This document shows positions 53,843-61,966 of a stretch of DNA of 64,000 nt, piece by piece (positions within the stretch are counted from its first letter, which is position 1; each line of letters begins with the position of its first letter). The stretch spans positions 1 through 64,000 of the forward strand of contig JACKAO010000002.1 in assembly GCA_020635035.1 (NCBI GenBank), in the 5' to 3' direction. The translations under genes and the position numbers were made by a program. The notes beneath the pieces are model-generated. The model saw only the letters and a list, made by a program, of their open reading frames with translations. It was not told the origin of the DNA and did no database searches. The stretch is from Calditrichia bacterium. Lineage in GTDB: Bacteria; Calditrichota; Calditrichia; Calditrichales; J004.

Positions 53843-53856
53843 TTGATTTAGATCAA
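53843..53856. promoter_or_regulatory. FNR/CRP-type operator (TTGATTTAGATCAA)
   Basis: A perfect match to the FNR consensus TTGAT-N4-ATCAA, and the arms extend by one more pair (TTTGAT/ATCAAA). It lies in the 141-bp divergent region between the Kelch/M23 unit (start 53791) and the amidohydrolase lipoprotein (start 53933), so it could control either or both. FNR-type sites act in oxygen-linked or nitric-oxide-linked control; CRP-family relatives use similar half-sites. Confidence 0.6.
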
Positions 53857-53932
53857 AGGCAACACCATTTATATATTTTCTTTTTTTAGGATCACCCGTT
53901 AATTTATCCGGGACAAACCAACCGGGACTTTC

Positions 53933-55612
53933 ATGAAGAATCTTATTTTTTTATTCCTGTTTATTATCTCCTGCTCAAAGCAGGAAAAAGCCGATCTTAT
54001 CATTTATAATGGAAATATCGCTACCCTTAACCCGGATCAGCCCGGCGCTGAACTTATTTCTGTAAGGGGTGATCGCATTTCTTACATCGGAAAAAATACT
54101 GCTATGGACAGCCTGAAAAGCGACAACACTATTCTGATTGATGCCGCTGGCAAACGAATCATTCCGGCGTTTATTGAAGGGCATGCTCATTTTTTAAGCC
54201 TGGGTGGATCATTACTCAATCTTGATTTAACAACTATTAAGAACTGGGATGAAGCTGTAAATCTTGTACAAGAAGCTGTTTTAAAATCGAAACCTGGCGA
54301 TTGGATTATCGGGCGCGGCTGGCACCAGGAAAAATGGGAAACAGTGCCTTCTCCATCTGTAAAAGGTTATCCCACTCACCAGAGTATCAGTCAGGTTTCG
54401 CCGGAAAATCCGGTGATGTTAAACCATGCCAGCGGTCACGGGGTTTTTGTTAATGCCAGGGCCATGCAACTCGCCGGGATAACAGCGCAGACTCCGGATA
54501 CAACAGGAGGTGAAATTATCCGCGATGAACAGGGGAATCCAACAGGGATTTTCCTTGAGACTGCCGAAGAGCTGATCTACAGGGTATACCAAAAATATTT
54601 ACAGGCGCTCAGCCCGGCTGAACAACAACGGGAATACTTTAAACGGATTGACGCGGCAAGCATGCATTGCCTGGAAAATGGCGTAGCAACTTTTCACGAT
54701 GCCGGTGCATCTCTCAGAGAAATAAATCTTTTCAAAGATCTGGCAGATAAAGATTCGCTCGATTTGCGTTTATGGGTAATGATATCGGCATCAGAAATAC
54801 TTAACGATTCTGTTTTGCAAAAATATAAAATGATTGGAGCCGGAAACAATCATCTAACTGTACGTTCTATCAAACAATACATTGATGGAGCCCTTGGTTC
54901 ACGTGGCGCCTGGATGCTTAAACCTTACTCCGATATGCCATCAACTACCGGGCAAAATGTTACCCCGCTGGATTCTATCCGCAAGGTGGCAGAGTTAGCT
55001 TTTAATAACGATTACCAATTATGCACGCATGCCATCGGTGACCGTGGTGACAGGGAAATGCTGGATATATATGAATACTTTTTGCAGGGCGATCTTTCCC
55101 GGCGCTGGAGGATTGAACACGCCCAGCATTTATCACTGCAGGATATTCCGCGTTTTGCTGAATTGGGGATTATCGCTTCGATGCAGACGGTGCATTGTAC
55201 ATCTGATGGTCCATGGGTGCCAAAGCGTATCGGCGATAAACGCGCTGAAGAAGGCGCCTATGTCTGGCAAAAACTTTTAAAATCGGGCGCGCATTTGGCC
55301 AATGGAACGGATGCCCCTGTTGAACGTGTCAGCCCGATTGAAAATTATTACGCTGCCGTCACCCGGCGTTTACCCGATGGTTCACAATTTTACCCGGACC
55401 AGGTTTTAAGCCGCGAAGAAGCTTTGAAATCCTTAACACTCTGGAATGCTTATGCCGGTTTTGAAGAAGATATAAAAGGCAGCCTGGAAGTGGGCAAACT
55501 TGCGGATATTGTTATTTTATCACAGGATATTCTTACCATCCCGGAAGACAAGATTAAAGACACCAAAGTTGATTATACTTTTGTCGGTGGGAAAACTAAG
55601 TATAAGCGGTAG
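53933..55612 (+). CDS. Amidohydrolase_3-type (YtcJ-like) lipoprotein
   Basis: A 559-residue lipoprotein (lipobox I-I-S-C14) of the metal-dependent amidohydrolase superfamily. Metal ligands: H84 and H86 (IEGHAHF), a His in CTHAIGDRGD near residue 365, RIEHAQH near 390 and the Asp in NGTDAPVE near 460. This matches YtcJ/Amidohydro_3 enzymes, which hydrolyse N-acyl or formyl substrates; the real substrate is unknown. The lipid anchor puts it in the envelope. A homologous fragment of the same C-terminal region lies downstream at 56847. Confidence 0.93.
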   Translation: MKNLIFLFLFIISCSKQEKADLIIYNGNIATLNPDQPGAELISVRGDRISYIGKNTAMDSLKSDNTILIDAAGKRIIPAFIEGHAHFLSLGGSLLNLDLTTIKNWDEAVNLVQEAVLKSKPGDWIIGRGWHQEKWETVPSPSVKGYPTHQSISQVSPENPVMLNHASGHGVFVNARAMQLAGITAQTPDTTGGEIIRDEQGNPTGIFLETAEELIYRVYQKYLQALSPAEQQREYFKRIDAASMHCLENGVATFHDAGASLREINLFKDLADKDSLDLRLWVMISASEILNDSVLQKYKMIGAGNNHLTVRSIKQYIDGALGSRGAWMLKPYSDMPSTTGQNVTPLDSIRKVAELAFNNDYQLCTHAIGDRGDREMLDIYEYFLQGDLSRRWRIEHAQHLSLQDIPRFAELGIIASMQTVHCTSDGPWVPKRIGDKRAEEGAYVWQKLLKSGAHLANGTDAPVERVSPIENYYAAVTRRLPDGSQFYPDQVLSREEALKSLTLWNAYAGFEEDIKGSLEVGKLADIVILSQDILTIPEDKIKDTKVDYTFVGGKTKYKR

Positions 55613-55707
55613 AGTTTAGTGAATTGACAATCGATTGGGATAAAACTAAATTCAGGGGATCATAATCACCTAAATGTATATAAAAAAGAGATTACAATCA
55701 CTTTATT

Positions 55708-56838
55708 ATGATAAACAGAGAATTAATCAACCTTGTTGAAAAAAATCTTTTCAAGAATAAAGCAATTATTATTCTTGGCGCAAGGCAAACAGGAAAAACG
55801 ACTCTCCTAAAATATTTTTATGATAAGTTCAAAAACGAGACTTTATTTCTCGATTGCGATGAAACGATTGTACGGGAACAATTACAAGATGCCTCTTCTC
55901 AAAAACTTCGGCGCCTGCTGGGAAATGCAAAAGTTATTTTTATTGACGAAGCACAGCGAGTAAAAAACATTGGTTTAAGCCTTAAGATCATTAAGGACCA
56001 GATCCCGGAAAAGCAGCTGATTGTAAGCGGTTCATCAAGCCTTGATTTAGCTAATGAAATTAATGAACCATTAACCGGAAGAAAGTTTGAATATTATCTT
56101 TATCCTATTTCATTTGGTGAGCTTGTTGCACATAAAAACTTAATCACTATTCAGTCAGATTTAGAACAACGTATGATATATGGCATGTACCCGGATATTA
56201 TAAATAATGTTGGAGATGAGATTGCCCTTTTAAAAAATCTGGCCGGGAGCTATTTATATAAAGACTTATTATCATACAAAGAGATAAGAAAACCGGCATT
56301 GCTTGAAAAACTGCTTCAGGCCCTGGCACTGCAAATTGGCAATGAAGTCTCTTTTTCAGAATTAGCGGGATTGTTACAGATCGATAAACAAACCATTGAA
56401 AAATATGTTTACCTGCTTGAACAGGCTTTTATTATTTTCAGATTGGCCCCGCTTAGCAGAAATCTCAGAAATGAATTAAGTAAAATGCGCAAGATATATT
56501 TTTGGGACACAGGAATACGTAATGCATTGATTTCCAACTTTAATCCTATAAACCTTCGAAACGATGCAGGAGCTTTGTGGGAAAATTTTCTTATCTCTGA
56601 GCGCCTTAAAAAAAACCATTACCATGAAAAGTACGGTAATTATTTCTTCTGGAGAACACACCAGCAACAGGAGATCGATTTTATTGAAGAGTATGATGGA
56701 AAAATGCATGCGTTTGAATTTAAATGGAATCCAAAAGCAAAGGTACGCTTTCCGAAAACATTTTTGGACGCATACCCTGAACACGAAACAGCCATAGTAC
56801 ACAGAGACAATTATGTGGACTTTCTAATGGAAGATTAA
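55708..56838 (+). CDS. ATP-binding protein with DUF4143 domain
   Basis: A 376-residue protein with an N-terminal AAA domain, Walker A LGARQTGKTT (23-32) and Walker B VIFIDEAQRV (76-85), followed by DUF4143 with the nuclease-like residues QQEIDFIEEYDGKMHAFEFK near the C-terminus. The family is widespread, spreads horizontally and has no settled role. This gene has a lower GC content than its neighbours by eye, no ribosome site, and is followed at once by a duplicated piece of the amidohydrolase 3' end, so it looks inserted. Some members have been suggested in defence or toxin contexts; not demonstrated here. Confidence 0.9.
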   Translation: MINRELINLVEKNLFKNKAIIILGARQTGKTTLLKYFYDKFKNETLFLDCDETIVREQLQDASSQKLRRLLGNAKVIFIDEAQRVKNIGLSLKIIKDQIPEKQLIVSGSSSLDLANEINEPLTGRKFEYYLYPISFGELVAHKNLITIQSDLEQRMIYGMYPDIINNVGDEIALLKNLAGSYLYKDLLSYKEIRKPALLEKLLQALALQIGNEVSFSELAGLLQIDKQTIEKYVYLLEQAFIIFRLAPLSRNLRNELSKMRKIYFWDTGIRNALISNFNPINLRNDAGALWENFLISERLKKNHYHEKYGNYFFWRTHQQQEIDFIEEYDGKMHAFEFKWNPKAKVRFPKTFLDAYPEHETAIVHRDNYVDFLMED

Positions 56839-56846
56839 AGCCAAAC

Positions 56847-56921
56847 AAACTGGCGGATATTGTTATTTTATCACAGGATATTCTGACCAGCGATAAAGAT
56901 AAGATAAAAAATGCAGGGTGA
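56847..56921 (+). pseudogene. Remnant of an amidohydrolase C-terminus
   Basis: Positions 56846-56890 repeat 55495-55539 of the intact amidohydrolase nearly exactly. A 32-base run starting with GCGGATATTG is identical. The frame reads KLADIVILSQDILT, then diverges (SDKDKIKNAG, stop at 56919-56921), while the intact gene reads IPEDKIKDTKVDYTF. No start exists, so it is the tail of a lost second copy, now behind the DUF4143 gene. Confidence 0.8.
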
Positions 56922-56959
56922 GTCTATTTTTTATTTTTAGTGATTCCAGATAGTTTCGC

Positions 56960-57931
56960 TTAAAAACCAAAGCGTTTCCTGTGATTGTGTAAATTTTCTT
57001 GCGAGGGAAAATAATCATTTAACTCCGGAAGAGTGATTTGAATCCCTTCAAATTGTTTAATGTTGTAAACAGAATTTTTGCTTTCAATAAAATTATCTTT
57101 AACCAGCACTGTATAATCCGGACTAATTGAAATTAATCCCCTATCAAATGCCCTGTGAAGATTTGGACAAAGGGCAATTCCATTTGTAATTGTATCATCA
57201 TAACTCTCAGAAAAAGGTACAATATGGCAAGCATCAATCATCGATGCTTCGATTATTGAATCAATTCTTAGATGGGAGATGCAACATGTTTGATTGTATA
57301 TTTTTGAAATTTCACGTTTAAAAAGCCCGCTTCTTACATATACTTCTTCCTGGAAAGAATCCGGATCCATCTCTGTTTTAAATTTTAATATTTTCTCTCT
57401 ATACATACTGCTTTTAAGTGAATTTATTTCATGTGATATTTCATAAAAAATATCATGATCATTGGAATTATTAGAGATATTTTCGGCAGGGAAATATTTT
57501 TCAATTAAAAAACTAAAGAACCGTAATCTATCAGATTCAGTATTTAAAAGACTAAAGAGTTCAATATCAATCTGTGCATAATCGACCGCTGTATTTAAAT
57601 TACTGAAGCTTCTCATTGTGCTTTTTGCATTTACCCATGACTCGCAGCCTGGTTTTGGAACCAATTTCCAAAATGGTTCTGATTTCATGTGGTAAAAAGG
57701 TAAAGAAAATATTGGATGATGTTCTGTAGTAACAAGTTTATTCCAATATTGTTTAAAAAGACCAACTAATTCAGGAGTAATATTAATTTTTTCAGACTTA
57801 ATAAAACCTTTCTCAATTCCTTTTATTATGCTAATTAAGAGAATAGGTTTATGTGGGGCACCCCCTTTTTTATAGTCTCTTCTTAGCCTTGAAACTAATT
57901 TTAAGTAGTATTCAGCATTCCTTTTAATCAT
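56960..57931 (-). CDS. HNH endonuclease, putative phosphorothioate-dependent (type IV) restriction enzyme
   Basis: A 323-residue nuclease. The N-terminal region has the sequence GGAPHKPILLISIIKGI (23-39) and later FSLPFYHMKSEPFWKL (75-90), both resembling the sulfur-binding domain of ScoMcrA-like enzymes that read phosphorothioated DNA. The C-terminal half is an HNH_2 domain with H236 (DACHIVPF), N250 and H259 (CPNLHRAFDRG). Two cysteines at C216 and C217 precede the domain. Strongly AT-rich, with weak codon similarity to neighbours by eye. No dnd or modification gene is nearby, so it is a solitary nuclease. Start ATG 57931 has AAGGCAC upstream. Confidence 0.78.
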   Translation of the reverse strand: MIKRNAEYYLKLVSRLRRDYKKGGAPHKPILLISIIKGIEKGFIKSEKINITPELVGLFKQYWNKLVTTEHHPIFSLPFYHMKSEPFWKLVPKPGCESWVNAKSTMRSFSNLNTAVDYAQIDIELFSLLNTESDRLRFFSFLIEKYFPAENISNNSNDHDIFYEISHEINSLKSSMYREKILKFKTEMDPDSFQEEVYVRSGLFKREISKIYNQTCCISHLRIDSIIEASMIDACHIVPFSESYDDTITNGIALCPNLHRAFDRGLISISPDYTVLVKDNFIESKNSVYNIKQFEGIQITLPELNDYFPSQENLHNHRKRFGF

Positions 57932-57964
57932 TAAAAAAGTGCCTTTTTGATTCTTTGCCTTTAA

Positions 57965-59269
57965 TTACATCGATTTTTTATTAAACTCGTTCTCTGTAGC
58001 AATAATATCTTTTTCCACATCCCATAATTCAACGGGTTTTTGTTGATCATCAAGCTCAACCACAACCAGGTACCCGTGCCCGTCACCTTCTTTCTGTAAT
58101 TCTTTCGTCAGTTTTTTCTGGTGGCTGATTTGTGTCCTGCCGCTCTGATCATCCCAGAGTTCATATGCCGTTAAACAACCCAGTGACGGGGTAAATGGAT
58201 AATACGTTGCCCCTGCGTAAAATTCCGGATCGGCTGTCGTTCCATGAGCTATGATTTCTGTGCGTCCGGCTTTACCGGCATAAAAGGCTTCATAAATCGG
58301 CATGTATTCCTGCCAAGATAGTGGGAGTATCTCTTTATAAAGATCCGAAGACCATGGAGTTTTTACACCCGAATACTGATGGAAAAAAGTGTCGGGGCTG
58401 GCTTCATAAGGCAAAACCAGCTGCAAAGTTAAGGATGGTCCGATAAATACATTCTGTGAGTAAGCAAACCCCTGCATCGATAAAATACCCTGTGGCGTAT
58501 TTCCATTAGTAATATAACCGGGCATATTGGATAAAGCCATTGCCAGTTGTTTTATGGCAAAAATCTGTCCGCTGCTGTCTTTTACAAACGATCCGTCTGC
58601 TTTACGGATAACTGCCAATCCCGGGAAACGTCGATCATGACGCTGAAAGCTAAAAACTACTGGTTTACCTTTAAAATCGTGATTTAATAAATCTGCCAGG
58701 GGCGGTCGTTTAGTAATCTGTGAATCAAACTCACTACTTAAACGAAGCTGAAGCATAAATAAAATCGGATTCTGCTGCCATTCGGGAAATTTTTCATCCA
58801 TCATTTTTAGATAGTATTCAGCACGGTTGTTGTTATTGAGTAATAGATAATTTACAGCCATCGCGAAAAGTTTAGGCTCTTTTGTTTTGTCAGCAAACAT
58901 CTCCATTTCATTCACAAAACTATCCTGGTATACCGTGTAAATAGTTTCCAGAAAAGCACGCTGAAAAATAAATGAACGCTTATCGATATGTACAAAAGCA
59001 TGTTCTAATGCTGCCCTTGTTTCTGCGGATCTATAGCCTGAAAAACCAATCCCCCAAAGCGCTTCCATCCATTCCGGAGCGGTTGAATCGTTTAATTCTT
59101 TTTGCAGGGTTTCATGAATGGTTTTCTGAATCAGGTCCTGTTTAAACTGTTTGCGATTCTCTGAAAGTGTTCTTTCAGAAAAATTATCATCCTTCGTTTT
59201 TTCCCGACGTGTTTCAACACAAGCATTAAAGGTTAGAACTATGACGACTAACAAGAATAATTTTTTCAT
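57965..59269 (-). CDS. Lipoprotein with L,D-transpeptidase-like C-terminus
   Basis: A 434-residue lipoprotein (lipobox F-N-A-C17). Residues 25-190 are helical and HEAT/TPR-like. The C-terminal third contains EIIAHGTTADPEFY, then FTPSLGCLTAYELW, a His and Cys arrangement like the YkuD fold (H, then S-x-G-C) with catalytic Cys near residue 379. This assignment is tentative because the spacing is not exact. Its start overlaps the upstream AAC(3)-like gene stop as ATGA, so the two are coupled. Confidence 0.7.
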   Translation of the reverse strand: MKKLFLLVVIVLTFNACVETRREKTKDDNFSERTLSENRKQFKQDLIQKTIHETLQKELNDSTAPEWMEALWGIGFSGYRSAETRAALEHAFVHIDKRSFIFQRAFLETIYTVYQDSFVNEMEMFADKTKEPKLFAMAVNYLLLNNNNRAEYYLKMMDEKFPEWQQNPILFMLQLRLSSEFDSQITKRPPLADLLNHDFKGKPVVFSFQRHDRRFPGLAVIRKADGSFVKDSSGQIFAIKQLAMALSNMPGYITNGNTPQGILSMQGFAYSQNVFIGPSLTLQLVLPYEASPDTFFHQYSGVKTPWSSDLYKEILPLSWQEYMPIYEAFYAGKAGRTEIIAHGTTADPEFYAGATYYPFTPSLGCLTAYELWDDQSGRTQISHQKKLTKELQKEGDGHGYLVVVELDDQQKPVELWDVEKDIIATENEFNKKSM

Positions 59270-60084
59270 GATTGTAATTCTTTCTTAATTTGTTCAGCGT
59301 ACCATGCATGACGGGTGTTGCAGGCAGCGCATGTTCCCACAGGACACAAAGCGTTTAAAGGAAATGTACTAAAATAATTTTTTCCGTGGTCCAGCAGCAG
59401 GTCCGTTTTAATAAAAAAGGCCTGCAGATTTTTGTATTTACGCATCTGCACAATATTATTGTTTAAAAGATATTTTTCAAGATTGATAAAGGATTTACTG
59501 CAGCCTGGAACCTGGCTTATCTCCTGAAATCCACTTTTTGATGCTCCGATTGATTCCACATCCATATAGGTCCAGGGATTTTTTTCAATCCAGGGCAATG
59601 GAATACTGTTTTCTATATAATGTCCAAAACTCAGCGATCTGAAATCCACGCCCAATAACAAAATATAACTGTCTTCCTTTTCTGCCAGCCACTGCATTAC
59701 ACTCTCTTTTCCCAATGGACTAAACGGTGCATTGTCAGATTTGATTTCTGTACAGATGTTTCCCCACAAGGCAAACGAATGCGTTGCCGAAGCTGTGCGG
59801 ATTACATCCTGTGAATGGCGAAAAACTTCTGTTAAGGCACCAACTTTACTCACAGAATTGTAAGGATCAAAAGAATCGAATGGACCTGATTTTTTACGGA
59901 AGCAATAGGTAAATGCCGGCATGACCAGGGAACCGTTCCCGGTAAGAAGTTCCTTAAAATCATCAATTATTTCCTGTGGTGAAGGATTATTAAAAGCCTG
60001 CCGGATAGCCCGAAAAGAACTGTGTACAATCAGATGTATTCCCGGTTGTATGCCGGTTTTAACACACCAGTTTTTAAAAGTCAT
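59266..60084 (-). CDS. AAC(3)/YokD-fold acetyltransferase with Cys-rich tail
   Basis: A 272-residue protein of the aminoglycoside 3-N-acetyltransferase fold: H21 in VHSSFRAI, GSLVMPAFTY (51-60), the VGALTEVFRH helix (81-90) and the catalytic SATHSFALWG (99-108), though the family HP pair is TH here. The C-terminus has CPVGTCAACNTRHAW (about 246-260), a possible zinc site not seen in drug-modifying enzymes. Being coupled to a lipoprotein gene, an envelope or metabolite acylation role is more likely than antibiotic resistance (inference). Confidence 0.82.
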   Translation of the reverse strand: MTFKNWCVKTGIQPGIHLIVHSSFRAIRQAFNNPSPQEIIDDFKELLTGNGSLVMPAFTYCFRKKSGPFDSFDPYNSVSKVGALTEVFRHSQDVIRTASATHSFALWGNICTEIKSDNAPFSPLGKESVMQWLAEKEDSYILLLGVDFRSLSFGHYIENSIPLPWIEKNPWTYMDVESIGASKSGFQEISQVPGCSKSFINLEKYLLNNNIVQMRKYKNLQAFFIKTDLLLDHGKNYFSTFPLNALCPVGTCAACNTRHAWYAEQIKKELQS

Positions 60085-60096
60085 TTTGCCCGGATT

Positions 60097-61950
60097 TTAT
60101 TTGATCAGGACTAATTTAGCAGTTTTCCGGGAATGATTGAAGTTAATTGTATAATAGTAGACGCCGCTCGGATAACCCGCTGCGTTCCATTTAATCAAAT
60201 GTGTGCCAGCCTGGTAAAAAGCATCCGCAAGTTTAACGATTCTTTCGCCACGAACATTAAATATTTCCAATTTAACCGTTCCATTCTGCGGCAAAGAAAA
60301 AGAGATTGTCGTTTCAGGATTAAATGGATTTGGATAGGCCGGTTTTAGCTCAAACGAAACAGGCGCATCTACCGCCTTTTCATGAATAGCACTTACATTG
60401 GGCATAACGCGTTTTGTCTCCAGGAACATTACAGCATCGGCAAAAAGCAGGTAGCTGCCAATGCCCTGATCCGTTAGACGGATTCGTTTATGGCTGCCGC
60501 TTTCCATGTAAAAATCACCCAGTTTTGTCCAGCGGGCATTTGCTTCCTTGCTCTGATCAATAAAAACCGTATCTGTTCCACCGTTGCTATAAATCTGATA
60601 GGCTGCATTTTTGTGTCCATTCCAGTGTCGTATAATATATGCATATACTTCATACCAACCTGTTTTTGGTAAATCCGCTGAAAATTCTATCCATTGCCCG
60701 GAACTGCCGCTCGTATACAATGAAGCATCCTGGAAACCGGAAACACCGTCATAACTTTTCCAGCCATCCGATTTCTGAACATCCGCATCCGTTTCATTAA
60801 CAATTACAGCCGGAACCCGGTAATTATCAGGGCGGTACGGAAGCTCTGCTTTTTCTGCATAAACATTTTCTGTTAAGGCCGCAAAATAGTCCGGGTTTTC
60901 CAGGAGATTGCGTGTATACCAGATTACCTGTCCTTTCAGACCTTTACTGCGGGTAGTATTTATCATTTTTACAAGCTCGGACGGCGGAGTAGCGTTTACA
61001 TCCGCTACAGTTGAAATGCCCGGATACATTTTACTGTTATTTGTGATAAAACCCAGTTCTCGGTTTAAGCGCCAAGTGTACGTTGCGTTATCCGTGTAAT
61101 ACATCTGTGTTGAGACAATATCCAGATAATTATTATTAACCCATGGCGGCCAGTCCTGGCAGAACTGTTCATAGCCCCATGGCAGCGGTGCATTGCTTAC
61201 TGTTATAGCAGGGTTTACAGCTTTGATGGAATCGTACAATTCAGAAACAAATTCCGTTAGTTTGTCCGCTCGCCAGCGCATCCATCCGGCATCGCTAGTG
61301 TTACTTGGCGGGCTCTGGCCATCATGCTCATCCTGATAAAGTTCAACTGTTGCCGGGTCATATCCGCAATCCAGCTGGGGGTAACGCACACGGTCGAACT
61401 CAATCCCGTCAACATCATAATTACGCGCAACTTCTGTAGCCATGCGTATCAGGAATTGCTGTGCTTCTTTGTTACAATGGCTAAGCCAGTTATATAAAAT
61501 CCCGCCGTTACTGTAAAAGTCATAAGAACCGTCTTTTTTCTGTGCAAACCATTCCGGGTAGATGTAAAAAAGATCATTGTTTTCATCGGATGTTGCTGCA
61601 AATCCGGACTCAAACCAGGCATCAACTTCCAATCCGGCACGGTGGCCTTCAGCGATCATTTCTGCCAAAACATCGCGCCCTGAAACAAGCGACGGATCTG
61701 TCCAGATCCCGGTTATATCGGAAAAATATTCACTCTGGTAGTACGGAAATCCAAAACGCCAGACATCCACATAAACAACATTAAAATTAGCCGCTGCCAG
61801 CTTATCCATGGTATCAGCAATATATTCCTTCGATGGTACATCCGCCCCGGCCCAGGCAAACCAGACTCCACGCAGCTCTTTCTCAGCAGATAATAAAAGA
61901 GCAGGCACAACCAGGATTACAAACAGATTTTTTACAACACGTTTAAACAT
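60097..61950 (-). CDS. GHL10-type glycoside hydrolase with golvesin-like domain and type IX sorting domain
   Basis: A 617-residue secreted protein: signal (1-22), a TIM-barrel GHL10 domain (about 24-330) beginning KELRGVWFAWAG with NVVYVDVWRFG and VDGIEFDRVRYP (acidic strand end), a golvesin/jelly-roll C-terminal domain (about 400-525; FSADLPKTGWYEVYAY) and a sorting domain (about 535-617; AYPNPFNPETTISFSL, ending KLVLIK). GHL10 proteins are thought to act on extracellular polysaccharide; substrate unproven. It is the downstream paralogue of the partial gene at 63268, with a cargo gene between. Confidence 0.85.
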   Translation of the reverse strand: MFKRVVKNLFVILVVPALLLSAEKELRGVWFAWAGADVPSKEYIADTMDKLAAANFNVVYVDVWRFGFPYYQSEYFSDITGIWTDPSLVSGRDVLAEMIAEGHRAGLEVDAWFESGFAATSDENNDLFYIYPEWFAQKKDGSYDFYSNGGILYNWLSHCNKEAQQFLIRMATEVARNYDVDGIEFDRVRYPQLDCGYDPATVELYQDEHDGQSPPSNTSDAGWMRWRADKLTEFVSELYDSIKAVNPAITVSNAPLPWGYEQFCQDWPPWVNNNYLDIVSTQMYYTDNATYTWRLNRELGFITNNSKMYPGISTVADVNATPPSELVKMINTTRSKGLKGQVIWYTRNLLENPDYFAALTENVYAEKAELPYRPDNYRVPAVIVNETDADVQKSDGWKSYDGVSGFQDASLYTSGSSGQWIEFSADLPKTGWYEVYAYIIRHWNGHKNAAYQIYSNGGTDTVFIDQSKEANARWTKLGDFYMESGSHKRIRLTDQGIGSYLLFADAVMFLETKRVMPNVSAIHEKAVDAPVSFELKPAYPNPFNPETTISFSLPQNGTVKLEIFNVRGERIVKLADAFYQAGTHLIKWNAAGYPSGVYYYTINFNHSRKTAKLVLIK

Positions 61951-61966
61951 AAAATTTTCCGGATTT

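Noticed and set aside
55708..56838. Transposon ATPase (IstB/TnpB-type) for the DUF4143 gene
   Set aside because: No transposase, terminal repeats or target duplications; DUF4143 region differs from IstB.
59266..60084. Aminoglycoside resistance gene
   Set aside because: Fold match only; altered HP motif and extra Cys cluster with envelope neighbours argue against drug modification.
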